Below, piece after piece: positions 27,934 to 37,343 of a stretch of 64,000 bases of DNA (position 1 is its first letter; each line of letters opens with the position of its first letter). The position numbers and the translations under genes are program-made. The notes beneath the pieces were generated by a model. The model made no database searches and was not told the DNA's origin. It saw only the letters and a program-made list of their open reading frames with translations. The stretch is from Paenibacillus xylanexedens. Its GTDB lineage: Bacteria; Bacillota; Bacilli; Paenibacillales; Paenibacillaceae. Location of the stretch: contig NZ_VEBF01000002.1 in NCBI RefSeq assembly GCF_007676705.1, positions 992,001 to 1,056,000 of the forward strand. The letters run 5' to 3'.

Positions 27934-30900
27934 ATGGTTGATGTTAATAAGAAAAAGCCCGATGAACAGCCTGCACGCAAGCGCAGCTTTGCCCGCAGAC
28001 TGGGAAGTTTCGTCAAATGGATGGTTGTCCTTGGATTTATGGGGGCACTATTTGCAGGCGGTGCTTTGATGGGATACGTCAGTTCCATTGTGAAAGACGA
28101 GCCTGTCCGTTCAAGGGCCCTGATTGAACAAAAAGTCAGCGAAAACTCCATCACAGGCTTTGCTTACTTTGCCGACGGCAGTCCGATCGGTCAATTACGT
28201 ACGGAAGAAGACAGGCGTCCGGTCACTACGGACCAGATCCCACAAAAGGTTATTGATGCTGTCATTTCGATTGAAGACAATCATTTTTACGAACATAAAG
28301 GTGTAGACATGAGCGGAACGCTCCGTGCCGTGAAACAAAAAGTGCTGAAAGAATCAGTACAAACCGGCGGTAGTACACTGACTCAGCAATTAGCGCGTCG
28401 TGTATTTCTAAATCTGGATCGTACGGAAGATCGGAAAGTGAAAGAAATCTTGCTTTCACTCCGACTTGAACGTTTCCTGACCAAAGACGAGATCATGACA
28501 GCCTATTTGAACAAGGTTCCTTTTGGTAATGGTTCCAGCGGATACAACGTTTACGGAATTAAGGCGGCTGCCAAAGGACTGTTCAACATTAATGATCTTG
28601 AAAAAGTCAATATTGCTCAGGCTGCCTATCTTGCTGGATTGCCACAACTACCCTCCTCTTACTCTGCCTTTAACGGTAAAGGCGATTTTGTAGAGGAAAA
28701 TTTTGACCGCGCAATCAATCGTCAACATCTGGTATTACGCCGTATGCTTGAGCTGGGCAAAATCAATCAATCCCAGTACGATGAAGCACTTGCATTTGAT
28801 ATCAAAAGTTCACTCGCTCCGAAGACCATCAAGGCTTACAATACTTATCCATATCTTATGATGGAAACGGAACGACAAGCTGCACAGATTTTGATGAAAC
28901 AATTGAATTCAGACACAGCTGAATCCGGCAGTGAAGCTACAGATGAAGAAACACCTCAAAAGGAAAGCAGTGAACTATTGGAAGAAGCCCAGACGCAATT
29001 GCGTACAGGCGGATATCGCATCTATACAACCATCAACAAAAGCATATACAAAACGATGCGTACTATTGCCGAAGATGACAGCAATTTCTCAGCAGATGAT
29101 CCTGTCAAAGGAAAAGAACAAACTGCTGCCATGCTGATTAATCACAAAACCGGTGCTATTCTAGGTATGATTGAGGGTCGGGATTTCCAGGACGAACAGA
29201 TGAATTATGCAACACAGATGGTGCGTCAGCCAGGTTCAACGATGAAACCTATTGCAGCCTATCTGCCAGCTCTGGATGCAGGTCTTGTCCAACCCGCTTC
29301 TATTATTGATGACTCACCGATCATCCTCAAAAATGGTCCGAGCGGCTACCACATTGCCAAGAATGCCAACAACCGCTATCAGGGACTGGTCACTGCCCGC
29401 AGAGCACTGAATTATTCTCTGAATATACCGGCTCTGAAGTTGTTTAATGAAGAAGTAGGGATCGAGAAGGCTTGGACCTTCGCCAAGAAACTGGGGATTA
29501 CCACCATTCAGAAGCAAGACTATCAGGCTCAGACAGGTGTTCTCGGAGGTCTCCAATACGGTGTAACCGTTGAAGAACTGACCAGTGCCTATGGTGCCAT
29601 CGCCAATAATGGTGTGTATAACGATTCTTACATGATTAGCAAAATTGTAGATTCCAAAGGAAACATCGTCTATAAACACGATACTGAACCTGTGCAAGCC
29701 TTCTCGGAGCAGACAGCATACCTGATGACCGATATGCTGCGGACCGTTATTACGGAAGGTACGGCAGATAAAGTACGGGAGAATTACAAATATTCCAAGA
29801 GTGTGCCGATCGTAGGTAAAACGGGTTCCACTCAAAACTATGCGGATGTTTGGTTTGAAGGCTACACACCAGATGTCACACTTGGCGTGTGGGTTGGATA
29901 CAAACAGCCAGTGAATACACTGGAAAGCAAATCACAGAGAAAACGTGCGCAGCAACTGTGGTCGAAAATCCTGAATGAAGTGATCGATACGCAAAAAGAT
30001 CTGTTCGTCACGGATTCGTTCAAAAAACCATCTGGTATTGAAACGCGGACGGTATCGGCCTACAGTGGCAAATTACCAACATCACTGACTGACAAATTTG
30101 TTACGGATATCTTCAACAGCAAATTCGTTCCTAAGGATAGCGATGACGGTGTTGCCAAAGCCAAGTACATTACTTTCAATGGTGTAAACTATATTCCGCG
30201 TGATGGAACACCTTCGGACATGTTGAAAGAAAAAACGGTAATCAAGCGTAAAAAACCAATCTCGGATCTCATCAAAGAATTGCAAAATGCATTCTCACGT
30301 ATGAGTCGACATGAATCACTGGCTTATTACCTCCCTGAAGATGCAGATGCAGACATGCCAACACAGATTGATCCAAGAACAGATAACGGCAAAGCTCCTG
30401 ATGCACCAGGTAACGTAAGAATCTCGACCTCGGGCGACCGAGCTGTAATTACATTCAATGCCACACCTGAAAATGATGTCGTGGGGTATCGTCTGTACCG
30501 GTCTGTAAACGGTGGAGGATTCCAGAACCAGGGTCAGGTTGTCCTGACGGGTGAATCCAGATCATTCTCGGCATATGCCGCGCAAGGTGGCAGCTTCGCC
30601 TTCTATGTGACCGCAGTGGATGTTGCAGGCAGAGAGTCTGCTCCAAGCGCTACAGTCAATAGCACGGGAAGTGTAGTCCCTCCTGTGGAAGAAGAGATCA
30701 ATGAGCCGATTGAAGTTCCGGGTACAGTCATCACTCCGGGAGAAACGCAGAACGATAATGCCACAACGACAGCCCCAGGCACACCTGGTCAAGTCAGCGT
30801 ATCTGCTCTCACTCAAGGACTGCGCATTCAATGGGCGTCCAATCCGAACACGGATAGTTATTCTGTATATTACAGTGAAACAGGCTCAGCTCCTTATACC

Positions 30901-31032
30901 AAAATTGGAACAACGTCGGGAACTACCATGGATTATGGAGTGCCTGCGTCTACCAGTGGATGGTTCAAGGTATCTGCCAGCAACAGCGCGGGTGAATCCG
31001 AGCCTTCTGCAGCCGTACATTTTCAACCCTGA
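27934..31032 (+). CDS. Class A penicillin-binding protein (PBP1A type) with C-terminal fibronectin III domains
   Basis: 1032-aa bifunctional peptidoglycan synthase. It has a basic cytoplasmic N-terminus, one membrane helix at about 30-52, a GT51 glycosyltransferase domain with EDNHFYEHKGVD near 112 and GGSTLTQQL near 148, and a transpeptidase domain with the nucleophile motif STMK near 435, a Ser-x-Asn motif (SLN) near 495, and KTGS near 627. Two fibronectin type III-like modules follow at about 810-905 and 940-1032, separated by a Pro/Glu/Thr-rich linker, probably for wall or protein contact. Its length exceeds a typical PBP1A core because of them. AAAAGGAGG precedes the ATG. It is monocistronic. 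Confidence 0.93.
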   Translation: MVDVNKKKPDEQPARKRSFARRLGSFVKWMVVLGFMGALFAGGALMGYVSSIVKDEPVRSRALIEQKVSENSITGFAYFADGSPIGQLRTEEDRRPVTTDQIPQKVIDAVISIEDNHFYEHKGVDMSGTLRAVKQKVLKESVQTGGSTLTQQLARRVFLNLDRTEDRKVKEILLSLRLERFLTKDEIMTAYLNKVPFGNGSSGYNVYGIKAAAKGLFNINDLEKVNIAQAAYLAGLPQLPSSYSAFNGKGDFVEENFDRAINRQHLVLRRMLELGKINQSQYDEALAFDIKSSLAPKTIKAYNTYPYLMMETERQAAQILMKQLNSDTAESGSEATDEETPQKESSELLEEAQTQLRTGGYRIYTTINKSIYKTMRTIAEDDSNFSADDPVKGKEQTAAMLINHKTGAILGMIEGRDFQDEQMNYATQMVRQPGSTMKPIAAYLPALDAGLVQPASIIDDSPIILKNGPSGYHIAKNANNRYQGLVTARRALNYSLNIPALKLFNEEVGIEKAWTFAKKLGITTIQKQDYQAQTGVLGGLQYGVTVEELTSAYGAIANNGVYNDSYMISKIVDSKGNIVYKHDTEPVQAFSEQTAYLMTDMLRTVITEGTADKVRENYKYSKSVPIVGKTGSTQNYADVWFEGYTPDVTLGVWVGYKQPVNTLESKSQRKRAQQLWSKILNEVIDTQKDLFVTDSFKKPSGIETRTVSAYSGKLPTSLTDKFVTDIFNSKFVPKDSDDGVAKAKYITFNGVNYIPRDGTPSDMLKEKTVIKRKKPISDLIKELQNAFSRMSRHESLAYYLPEDADADMPTQIDPRTDNGKAPDAPGNVRISTSGDRAVITFNATPENDVVGYRLYRSVNGGGFQNQGQVVLTGESRSFSAYAAQGGSFAFYVTAVDVAGRESAPSATVNSTGSVVPPVEEEINEPIEVPGTVITPGETQNDNATTTAPGTPGQVSVSALTQGLRIQWASNPNTDSYSVYYSETGSAPYTKIGTTSGTTMDYGVPASTSGWFKVSASNSAGESEPSAAVHFQP

Positions 31033-31049
31033 TTCAACTTAGCGATCCA

Positions 31050-31093
31050 CAAAAAGCCGCATCCTCAGACCTTATCTGATGGTGCGGCTTTTT
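31050..31093 (+). terminator. Terminator after the PBP gene
   Basis: AAAAAGCCGCA...TGCGGCTTTTT hairpin with an inner TCAGAC/ATCTGA pairing. Confidence 0.88.
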
Positions 31094-31109
31094 CATTTGC
31101 TTGTGCAGC

Positions 31110-31147
31110 AAAAAGCCCACTTCATGCCGTGGGCATAAAGCAGGCTT
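31110..31147 (-). terminator. Terminator facing acsA
   Basis: On the minus strand AAGCC-CTTTATGCC/GGCATGAAG-GGCTT pairs and runs into T5. It is about 130 bases after the acsA stop codon. Confidence 0.75.
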
Positions 31148-31275
31148 CTACAACCGATTTTAATATAGAGTATCGCCGTGTTGGGATTCGTTTAGTAATG
31201 ACTTCTTCCCTGGATCATAAGAGTCCAAATCGACATCGCCTTCAACACTTATGATCCAATTTTGGCACTGGTTCG

Positions 31276-33000
31276 TTAGTCTTCAATGGTAGATAGATCT
31301 CCTGCTGGCAGATCAAGCTCCCAGGCCTTCAGTACACGGCGCATGATCTTGCCGGAACGAGTCTTAGGCAGTTTATCCTTGAACTCAATCTCACGCGGAG
31401 CAGCGTGGGCAGACAGGCCCTCTTTGACAAAACGATAAATCTCTTCTTTTAGCTCCGGGGTCGCCTCATATCCTTCACGAAGCGCTACAAAGGCCTTGAT
31501 GATCTCCCCACGTGTCACATCCGGCTTGCCGATTACACCCGCCTCCGCTACCGCAGGATGCTCCACGAGCTTGCTCTCCACCTCAAAGGGCCCGATTCGT
31601 TCTCCTGACGAATTAATCACATCATCAATCCGTCCCTGGAACCAGAAATACCCTTCTTCATCCATATAAGCAGAGTCCCCGGATACATACCAGCCCGTAA
31701 GCCTGAAATACTCCTCGTATTTTGCAGGGTTATTCCAGATCTTCGCCATCATGGATGGCCAAGGTGTGCGTATGGCCAGATTGCCCATACTGTACGGCGG
31801 CAATTCCTGCCCCCGATCATCAATAATGGCTGCCTCAATTCCAGGCAATGGACGTCCCATGGAGCCAGGCTTGATCGGCATTCCGGGATAGTTACAGATC
31901 AGCTGTGCACCTGTTTCGGTCATCCACCATGTATCATGAATTCGCTGACCATAGGCTTTCCATCCCCAACGAACGACCTCCGGATTGAGCGGTTCACCAA
32001 CAGACATTACGTGACGCAGACTGCTCAGATCATGCTGGGCAATGGTCTCTTCCCCCGCTCCCATCAGCATACGGAAGGCCGTTGGTGCACTATACCAGAT
32101 GGTGACTTTGTTCTTCTGGATGGTATTGTACCAATCTTGAGGACTGAAACGACCCCCACGTATCACATTGGTCACTCCATTGAGCCACGGAGCAAAGATC
32201 CCATAAGAGGTACCTGTCACCCAACCAGGGTCAGCTGTGCACCAGTACACGTCATCCTCACGTAAATCCAGCACAACCTTACCTGTATAATAGTGTTGAA
32301 TCATGGCATTCTGAACATGGTACACCCCTTTGGGTTTACCCGTGGAGCCTGAGGTATAGTGAATAAGCAAACCATCCTCACGATTCAGCCATTCCACTTC
32401 CATCTCGTCCGAAGCGGCAGACATCTCTGCATCAAAATCAATGAGTCCTTCTTCCGTCTGTGCGCCGCCACCCACAATAAATATATGTTTGAGTTCGGGT
32501 AATTCGGAACGTTTGATTCGCCCCAATAATTCCGGGGTCGTGACGAGTGCTACAGCTCCGCTATCCTCCAACCGATCCTTCACTGCCGTTTCCATAAACG
32601 CTTCAAACAAAGGCCCCACGATGGCTCCAGCCTTCAATATACCCAGAAGACTAAAATACAGCTCCGGACTGCGCGGCATAAAAATAAACACACGCTCCCC
32701 TTTGGCTATGCCATATTTGCGGAGAACATTCCCGAACCGACTCGACTGTTCACTTAGATCAGCAAAAGTATAGGCCTCTTCGCGCGAAGCATCACTATAC
32801 AATAAAGCGGTTGTTCCGCCCCTTCCTTCCAGGACATGACGGTCAATCGCTTCATGCGCCATATTCACTTTTCCGCTGGCGTGCCACGTAAAGTGCCTTT
32901 CCACCGATTCCCAATCGAACCGGCTTCTCGCCTCCGTGTAATCGCCCAGGTTAGATTCGGACACAACCGTTTGCAGCATCTCACCATGTGCTTGACTCAT
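31276..33000 (-). CDS. acsA: Acetyl-CoA synthetase (acetate-CoA ligase)
   Basis: 574-aa AMP-forming ligase activating acetate to acetyl-CoA. It has the P-loop YTSGSTGKPKG near 213, WWMTETG near 360, SGDSAYMDEEGYFWFQGR near 445, and the C-terminal PKTRSGKIMRR near 545. The lysine in the last motif is the acetylation site controlled by AcuA in B. subtilis. Its length matches B. subtilis AcsA (572). GAAGGAGG precedes the ATG. It is divergent from acuA, the arrangement of B. subtilis; a cre-like site lies in the leader (33081-33094). Confidence 0.95.
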   Translation of the reverse strand: MSQAHGEMLQTVVSESNLGDYTEARSRFDWESVERHFTWHASGKVNMAHEAIDRHVLEGRGGTTALLYSDASREEAYTFADLSEQSSRFGNVLRKYGIAKGERVFIFMPRSPELYFSLLGILKAGAIVGPLFEAFMETAVKDRLEDSGAVALVTTPELLGRIKRSELPELKHIFIVGGGAQTEEGLIDFDAEMSAASDEMEVEWLNREDGLLIHYTSGSTGKPKGVYHVQNAMIQHYYTGKVVLDLREDDVYWCTADPGWVTGTSYGIFAPWLNGVTNVIRGGRFSPQDWYNTIQKNKVTIWYSAPTAFRMLMGAGEETIAQHDLSSLRHVMSVGEPLNPEVVRWGWKAYGQRIHDTWWMTETGAQLICNYPGMPIKPGSMGRPLPGIEAAIIDDRGQELPPYSMGNLAIRTPWPSMMAKIWNNPAKYEEYFRLTGWYVSGDSAYMDEEGYFWFQGRIDDVINSSGERIGPFEVESKLVEHPAVAEAGVIGKPDVTRGEIIKAFVALREGYEATPELKEEIYRFVKEGLSAHAAPREIEFKDKLPKTRSGKIMRRVLKAWELDLPAGDLSTIED

Positions 33001-33080
33001 GCTTGCCAGCCTCCTTCAACTCGACATTTCGATTCCCGTTGTGGGTTAATTCTCATTGCCTTTGTGTTGACTGAACTTCC

Positions 33081-33094
33081 AGTTAGCGCTTACA
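33081..33094 (-). promoter_or_regulatory. Catabolite response element (CcpA site) in the acsA leader
   Basis: The minus-strand sequence TGTAAGCGCTAACT fits the cre consensus TGWAARCGYTWNCW. It lies about 90 bases downstream of the inferred acsA promoter, so it would work as a roadblock. ccpA is encoded 2.9 kb away. Confidence 0.75.
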
Positions 33095-33184
33095 TTAGTA
33101 GAGAGAACATCTCATCATGTACTTGCTCGGCCAAACAGATGTTATCCATACTGTGTTGAATTGTGAACATTTTTTGTCTAAGCA

Positions 33185-33214
33185 ATTATAGCAAATCTTT
33201 TCAATCGTCGTCTA
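33185..33214 (-). promoter_or_regulatory. Possible acsA promoter
   Basis: A consensus -10 TATAAT (33185-33190, minus strand) with a weak -35 (TAGACG) 18 bases upstream. Confidence 0.5.
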
Positions 33215-33252
33215 TGGCTTTTCAATTTTTTGGATTTTTGCTATAAATACGT

Positions 33253-33458
33253 GTTCAAAAGGATCGGTTTTCAGTATCAAGAAGATGGGATGAAGCTAGA
33301 AATGGAGTAGCGGAGCGTAGGGAAAACTACGTGAGCAACTAAAATGTTTCCTTTGGAAACATACTTCGTAAGCCTCCCGCTTATTTCGGCTGAATGACAT
33401 ATTCGTTGCTGATGATGCCACTAGGCATCCTTCGTAATCAAAAACGTTCTTTTTGAAC
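33253..33458 (+). ncRNA. Structured RNA-like element of about 206 nt upstream of acuA
   Basis: The ends pair as a 14-position stem, GTTCAAAAGGATCG (33253-33266) with CGTTCTTTTTGAAC (33445-33458). Inside are three further hairpins: CGTAG/CTACG (33316-33331), TGTTTCC/GGAAACA (33345-33361) and GATGCC/GGCATC (33414-33429). A G-T pair in the outer stem is a wobble on the plus strand but would be C-A on the minus strand, favouring plus-strand RNA. It ends 36 bases before acuA. I recall similar intergenic elements in other Paenibacillus genomes but cannot confirm that here. A minus-strand reading frame across it (33296-33508) is probably spurious. Confidence 0.55.
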
Positions 33459-33494
33459 AACCTCAATAAGTAGGGGGAGAGAGGAGCATGAACC

Positions 33495-34127
33495 ATGGAA
33501 CATATCAAGGAACATCACATGCGTTCCATCTTCAAGTCCGGCCATCGAATTACGATTGAAGGCCCCGTGCAGGCCAAGGAGATCACCAATCTTGCCTTTC
33601 ATTCCGATCTGGATGCCTTTCGGCGCCCAGCTGAGCAGCAGGAAGCATTGGCCGAGATTGCAGCATTGCCAGAAGGACGAATCATCATCGCACACGAAAA
33701 TGAAACGATTATCGGCTATGTAACTTTTCACTATGCGGATGAATGCGAACGCTGGTCCGAGGGCAACATGACTGATCTGATTGAACTTGGGGCAATCGAG
33801 GTTGCGGACGACTACCGCTCGCTTGGCGTTGGCCGTGAAATGTTGCTCACAGCTTTGGATGATAAACACATGGAGAACTATATTATTTTCACCACCGAAT
33901 ATTATTGGCATTGGGATCTGAAGGGTAGCGGACTAAACGTATGGGATTATCGCAAAATGATGGAGAGACTGATGCAGACGATCGATATGACCTGGTATGC
34001 AACGGATGATCCCGAAATCTGTTCACATCCAGCGAACTGTTTGATGGTGCGAATCGGAAGTCAGGTGCCCATAACATCGGAAGAACAGTTTGATCGTGTA
34101 CGCTTCCGCCATCGCTTCATGTATTGA
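33495..34127 (+). CDS. acuA: AcuA, GNAT acetyltransferase acting on acetyl-CoA synthetase
   Basis: 210-aa GNAT protein matching AcuA of B. subtilis, which acetylates and inactivates AcsA. It has the N-terminal MEHIKEHH, a central GAIEVADDYRSLGVGREML carrying the acetyl-CoA loop, and the C-terminal WYATDDPEICSHPANCLMVRIG. AGGAG is 8 bases before ATG 33495. Unlike B. subtilis, acuB and acuC do not follow: the next gene, mtnN, is convergent. Expression may depend on the structured leader at 33253-33458. Confidence 0.92.
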   Translation: MEHIKEHHMRSIFKSGHRITIEGPVQAKEITNLAFHSDLDAFRRPAEQQEALAEIAALPEGRIIIAHENETIIGYVTFHYADECERWSEGNMTDLIELGAIEVADDYRSLGVGREMLLTALDDKHMENYIIFTTEYYWHWDLKGSGLNVWDYRKMMERLMQTIDMTWYATDDPEICSHPANCLMVRIGSQVPITSEEQFDRVRFRHRFMY

Positions 34128-34160
34128 TTGAAGGAACCTTTTGAAGACCGATATACATAA

Positions 34161-34218
34161 AAAACCGCTTCTCGCAGCGTTGCTCCATACTTCCTGGAAC
34201 AGCTGATCGATGGGCGGT
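34161..34218 (+). terminator. Possible terminator after acuA
   Basis: AAAACCGC...GCGGTTTT stem enclosing a long, partly structured loop. Symmetric A/T runs could also serve mtnN. Confidence 0.45.
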
Positions 34219-34260
34219 TTTCGTTCATAACGGATTGCCTCACAGTCCAAGCCTATGCCG

Positions 34261-34956
34261 TTACATATTCTCGAGCATGTGCTCCACAATGCGGTGTGAA
34301 CGCTGCGAAGATTCCACGGTGAATTCAGCAAAGTTAACATGTGCCGAACCATCCGCTTTATCTGACATGCCACGCAGGACAACAAATGGTACACGATTCA
34401 TGTAACAGACCTGAGCAACTGCAGCCCCTTCCATCTCCGCACATGCACCGTCCATTTCAGTATATAACATGTTAACTGTATCTTTATTCGCGATAAATTG
34501 GTCTCCCGATAACACCTTACCGATCAGATAATTGGCTCCCTGCGCTTTACACGCTTCTTCAGCCAGTGCAATAAGCGAAGCCTCAGCCGGGAAAGCAGAT
34601 GTCTCCTGGTAAGGAATAACCCCGCGCTCAAACCCCAGTGGCGTTACATCCATGTCGTGCTGTACACATACGGACGAAATAACCATATCCCCAATGTTCA
34701 GCTCCGGGTTAACCGCACCCGCAACACCGGTGAAGATAATACGATCAACCTGAAACCGATCAATCAAGATCTGCGTTGTAACTGCTGCGTTTACTTTACC
34801 TACACCGGATTTACACACGACAATTTGCTTGCCAAGCCACTCGCCTGCAACGTAAGTAATCCCGGTTTGTTTGACCGTCTCAAGCTGTTTCATACCTGCC
34901 AGCAAAAGTTCTACTTCCTCGTCCATTGCTCCGATAATACCGATCGTTTCACGCAT
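34261..34956 (-). CDS. mtnN: 5'-methylthioadenosine/S-adenosylhomocysteine nucleosidase
   Basis: 231-aa hydrolase cleaving adenine from methylthioadenosine and S-adenosylhomocysteine in methionine salvage and autoinducer-2 synthesis. Motifs are IGIIGAMDEEVELLL at the start, SGVGKVNAAV near 51, FTGVAGAVNPEL near 75, AEMEGAAVAQV near 175, and the catalytic aspartate in MSDKADGSAH near 198. CAGGGGG precedes the ATG. Confidence 0.94.
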   Translation of the reverse strand: MRETIGIIGAMDEEVELLLAGMKQLETVKQTGITYVAGEWLGKQIVVCKSGVGKVNAAVTTQILIDRFQVDRIIFTGVAGAVNPELNIGDMVISSVCVQHDMDVTPLGFERGVIPYQETSAFPAEASLIALAEEACKAQGANYLIGKVLSGDQFIANKDTVNMLYTEMDGACAEMEGAAVAQVCYMNRVPFVVLRGMSDKADGSAHVNFAEFTVESSQRSHRIVEHMLENM

Positions 34957-34996
34957 CTTCGGATACCCCCTGTTTCATTTTAATCTCATTCAGCAC

Positions 34997-35019
34997 AAAA
35001 GCTCCGTCTCCGGAGCTTT
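34997..35019 (-). terminator. Terminator after ccpA
   Basis: AAAGCTCCG/CGGAGCTTT hairpin followed by TTTTG on the minus strand. Confidence 0.75.
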
Positions 35020-35077
35020 CGCATATCCATTATGTAGAGAGAATAGCTTCTCCCTTTCTTTCTATATAACATTCCGA

Positions 35078-36091
35078 TTAAACTACATCTGCGTGACTTA
35101 CTGACAGACGAAGAATCGTTTCATGCGGCAAAATAACCCGTGGGTTCTCTACATTTTCCTTCTTCATCAGCTTCGTCAGCAAACGCATCGCTACTGCGCC
35201 AAGGTCGTACATCGGCTGAGCCACTGTCGTCAACTGAGGACGCACCATGGAAGCCATACGAATGTTATCCACACTAATAATGGAGAAATCATCCGGTACT
35301 TTCAGGCCTTCATCCTGAATACTGTGAATGGCACCAATCGCCATTTCATCTGTTGCAGCAAAGATTGCCGAAGGCTTTTTCTTCAATCCGAGGAAATATT
35401 TCATTGCTTCCACACCGGATTCATAACGATAGTTACCGATCCGAACCAGGTCCTCCTGGTATTCCATGCCTGCTGCTTCCAGTGCTTTCTTGTAACCTTG
35501 GAAACGCGCATAACCATTCGCAGGATCTTGCAGTGTACCACTGATCATCGCGATTTCCTTGTGTCCATGACGAATCAAGGTGTTTACTGCGTCAAACGCA
35601 GCCGCCTCATGGTCAATATCCACAGAAGGGAATGTTCCCTTCTCATCACTCGTTGCACAAAGTACGATCGGCACAGCCGCAGACTGGAATGCCTGAATGT
35701 GTTCGTCCGTTACTGTTCCGCCCATGAAGAGCAGTCCATCTACTTGTTTTTCGAGCAAGGTATTAATAACACGAATTTCTTTTTCTTTCTTCTTATCCGC
35801 ATTACACAAAATAATATTGTAGTGATACATATTCGCAATATCTTCAATTCCGCGGGCAATCTCCGCGAAGGTTGAGTTCGAAATATCCGGAATAACGACC
35901 CCGACCGTGGTTGTCTTCTTGCTTGCCAGACCTCTGGCTACCGCATTCGGACGATATCCCAACCGTTCGATGGCTTCATATACTTTTTTCCGCGTTTGCG
36001 GTTTGACATTAGGGTTATTATTAACTACCCGTGATACCGTTGCCATAGACACTCCAGCTTCACGTGCCACATCATAAATGGTTACCGTCAC
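35078..36091 (-). CDS. ccpA: Catabolite control protein A
   Basis: 337-aa LacI/GalR regulator that binds cre sites with HPr(Ser-P) or Crh(Ser-P) as corepressor. The N-terminus [20 protein letters not shown] is nearly the same as B. subtilis CcpA, followed by [10 protein letters not shown] and the hinge region [14 protein letters not shown]. The start is set at GTG 36091: GGAGAG lies 7 bases upstream and it reproduces the known N-terminus. The ATG at 36106 would add five residues and has no site. It has a promoter at 36143-36171 and neighbours ytxJ, as in B. subtilis. Confidence 0.95.
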   Translation of the reverse strand: MTVTIYDVAREAGVSMATVSRVVNNNPNVKPQTRKKVYEAIERLGYRPNAVARGLASKKTTTVGVVIPDISNSTFAEIARGIEDIANMYHYNIILCNADKKKEKEIRVINTLLEKQVDGLLFMGGTVTDEHIQAFQSAAVPIVLCATSDEKGTFPSVDIDHEAAAFDAVNTLIRHGHKEIAMISGTLQDPANGYARFQGYKKALEAAGMEYQEDLVRIGNYRYESGVEAMKYFLGLKKKPSAIFAATDEMAIGAIHSIQDEGLKVPDDFSIISVDNIRMASMVRPQLTTVAQPMYDLGAVAMRLLTKLMKKENVENPRVILPHETILRLSVSHADVV

Positions 36092-36142
36092 AGTACTTCT
36101 CTCCATTACCAGTAAATTTTCATACCATTTTCATTAAGATTT

Positions 36143-36171
36143 ATATTACGACAAATTTTTGCATTAATCAA
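36143..36171 (-). promoter_or_regulatory. SigA-type promoter of ccpA
   Basis: TTGATT, a 17-base spacer and TAATAT on the minus strand, about 50 bases upstream of the GTG start. Confidence 0.65.
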
Positions 36172-36183
36172 TTAAAATAGGCT

Positions 36184-36531
36184 TTAGGACTCACTCAAAA
36201 CATTCGTAAGAGTAGTGCTAGTAATATCTGAATGGGAAGTATGCCATACAGGAATCCCCTTTTTGATCAGTATCGCCTGTGGAGATTCGTGCTTAACACC
36301 CAGCTTTTCTGCTGCTTCATTGGATACCGGGCGATCTTCCACGACATAAATGATGCCATATTTCACTTGTTCATTGGGATTGTTATGCAAATAATCGTTC
36401 ATCTCCTGATAAGCGTTCGAGCTGATCGGACAGCGTGTGCTGTGCTTAAACAGAAGCAAGGGTTGATCCTTGGTAGCCTCCACCGCGGAGTTTAGCTGTT
36501 CAATACTTGTCATTTTAGTCATGTCAGCCAT
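36184..36531 (-). CDS. ytxJ: YtxJ, monothiol bacilliredoxin (BrxC type)
   Basis: 115-aa thioredoxin-fold protein; the motif STRCPISSNA has a single active-site cysteine (TCPIS type), used for debacillithiolation of proteins. The C-terminal part KHESPQAILIKKGIPVWHTSH is typical. The upstream open frame to 36684 is hydrophobic and not part of the family. ATG 36531 has GGGGG 11 bases upstream. It sits next to ccpA, as in B. subtilis, where ytxJ lies in the same cluster. Confidence 0.9.
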   Translation of the reverse strand: MADMTKMTSIEQLNSAVEATKDQPLLLFKHSTRCPISSNAYQEMNDYLHNNPNEQVKYGIIYVVEDRPVSNEAAEKLGVKHESPQAILIKKGIPVWHTSHSDITSTTLTNVLSES

Positions 36532-36653
36532 TAGATATACATCCCCCTTTACCAGGAATACCGCTATGTTGAGCGTTTTCACTCTTCGATATCTTAACAA
36601 AAAGTGCGAGAAAAAGCCAATTTTCATGAAAACAAGCATTTTACACGTCATAA

Positions 36654-37097
36654 TTAGACAGCATTCGAGAAATACTCCTGCCACACAAATCCGGATAATT
36701 GACTTAATCTGCGCTCCGTGGTCTCAATCCACGCTGCATCTCCAGACTTCGTTGCGTAACCCATAATGTCCAACAGCAGATTAACACGCTCCTCCACCGC
36801 TTGCTGCATGCGATATTCCATCTCCCGATCGGTCGCATCAGGCCATGCCAACAGTTGCTCATGAAACAAGTCTGCCAGTTCATTGCGTTCACCAAAAGAT
36901 ACGTCCTGCTTCACGGGTTGTTCGCCCAGTGTGCTTATGCATTCTGTCAAATCCGGCTTGACCGGCTGAAGCACTTCGTATGATACACAGTCTGTACACG
37001 CAAATACAGGTACGTTTCGAATTTCCACCTTTTTAGCGTATACTACTGTTCTTAATTCCAATTCCATAACATGTCCACATCTGCACGACTTGCGCAC
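36654..37097 (-). CDS. Zinc-ribbon-like protein of unknown function (YgiT-type cysteines)
   Basis: 147-aa protein beginning with two cysteine pairs, SCRCGH and ACTDC about 28 residues apart, as in short zinc ribbons. A helical region of charged residues follows (EQLLAWPDATDREMEYRMQQAVEERV). No catalytic motif is visible. The start is taken as GTG 37097, six bases after GAGGTG; ATG 37103 lies too close to that site. Confidence 0.7.
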   Translation of the reverse strand: MRKSCRCGHVMELELRTVVYAKKVEIRNVPVFACTDCVSYEVLQPVKPDLTECISTLGEQPVKQDVSFGERNELADLFHEQLLAWPDATDREMEYRMQQAVEERVNLLLDIMGYATKSGDAAWIETTERRLSQLSGFVWQEYFSNAV

Positions 37098-37343
37098 AAC
37101 CATCACCTCATTCGTTCTATACTCTTATATAAGTACCATTCGACCTATTTCGGCTCAAATCCTGCTGTAATTGAGAGGTTGCACAAATTACCACTCACAC
37201 CAGATCAAGGTTGTCGAATGCAGGCCGTCATTGACTTGTAATCGCTTCCTTAAAAGTGAATATGCACTTCCATGAAGTCCTGCGGAGAATCTGTTACAAT
37301 TAAAGACGCGACATCCCTAATCACCGCAAAAGGAGAGATGAAT

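Noticed and set aside
33296..33508. 70-aa minus-strand reading frame ahead of acuA
   Set aside because: It lies across the palindromic RNA-like element and has no ribosome binding site; its peptide is a translation of the hairpins.
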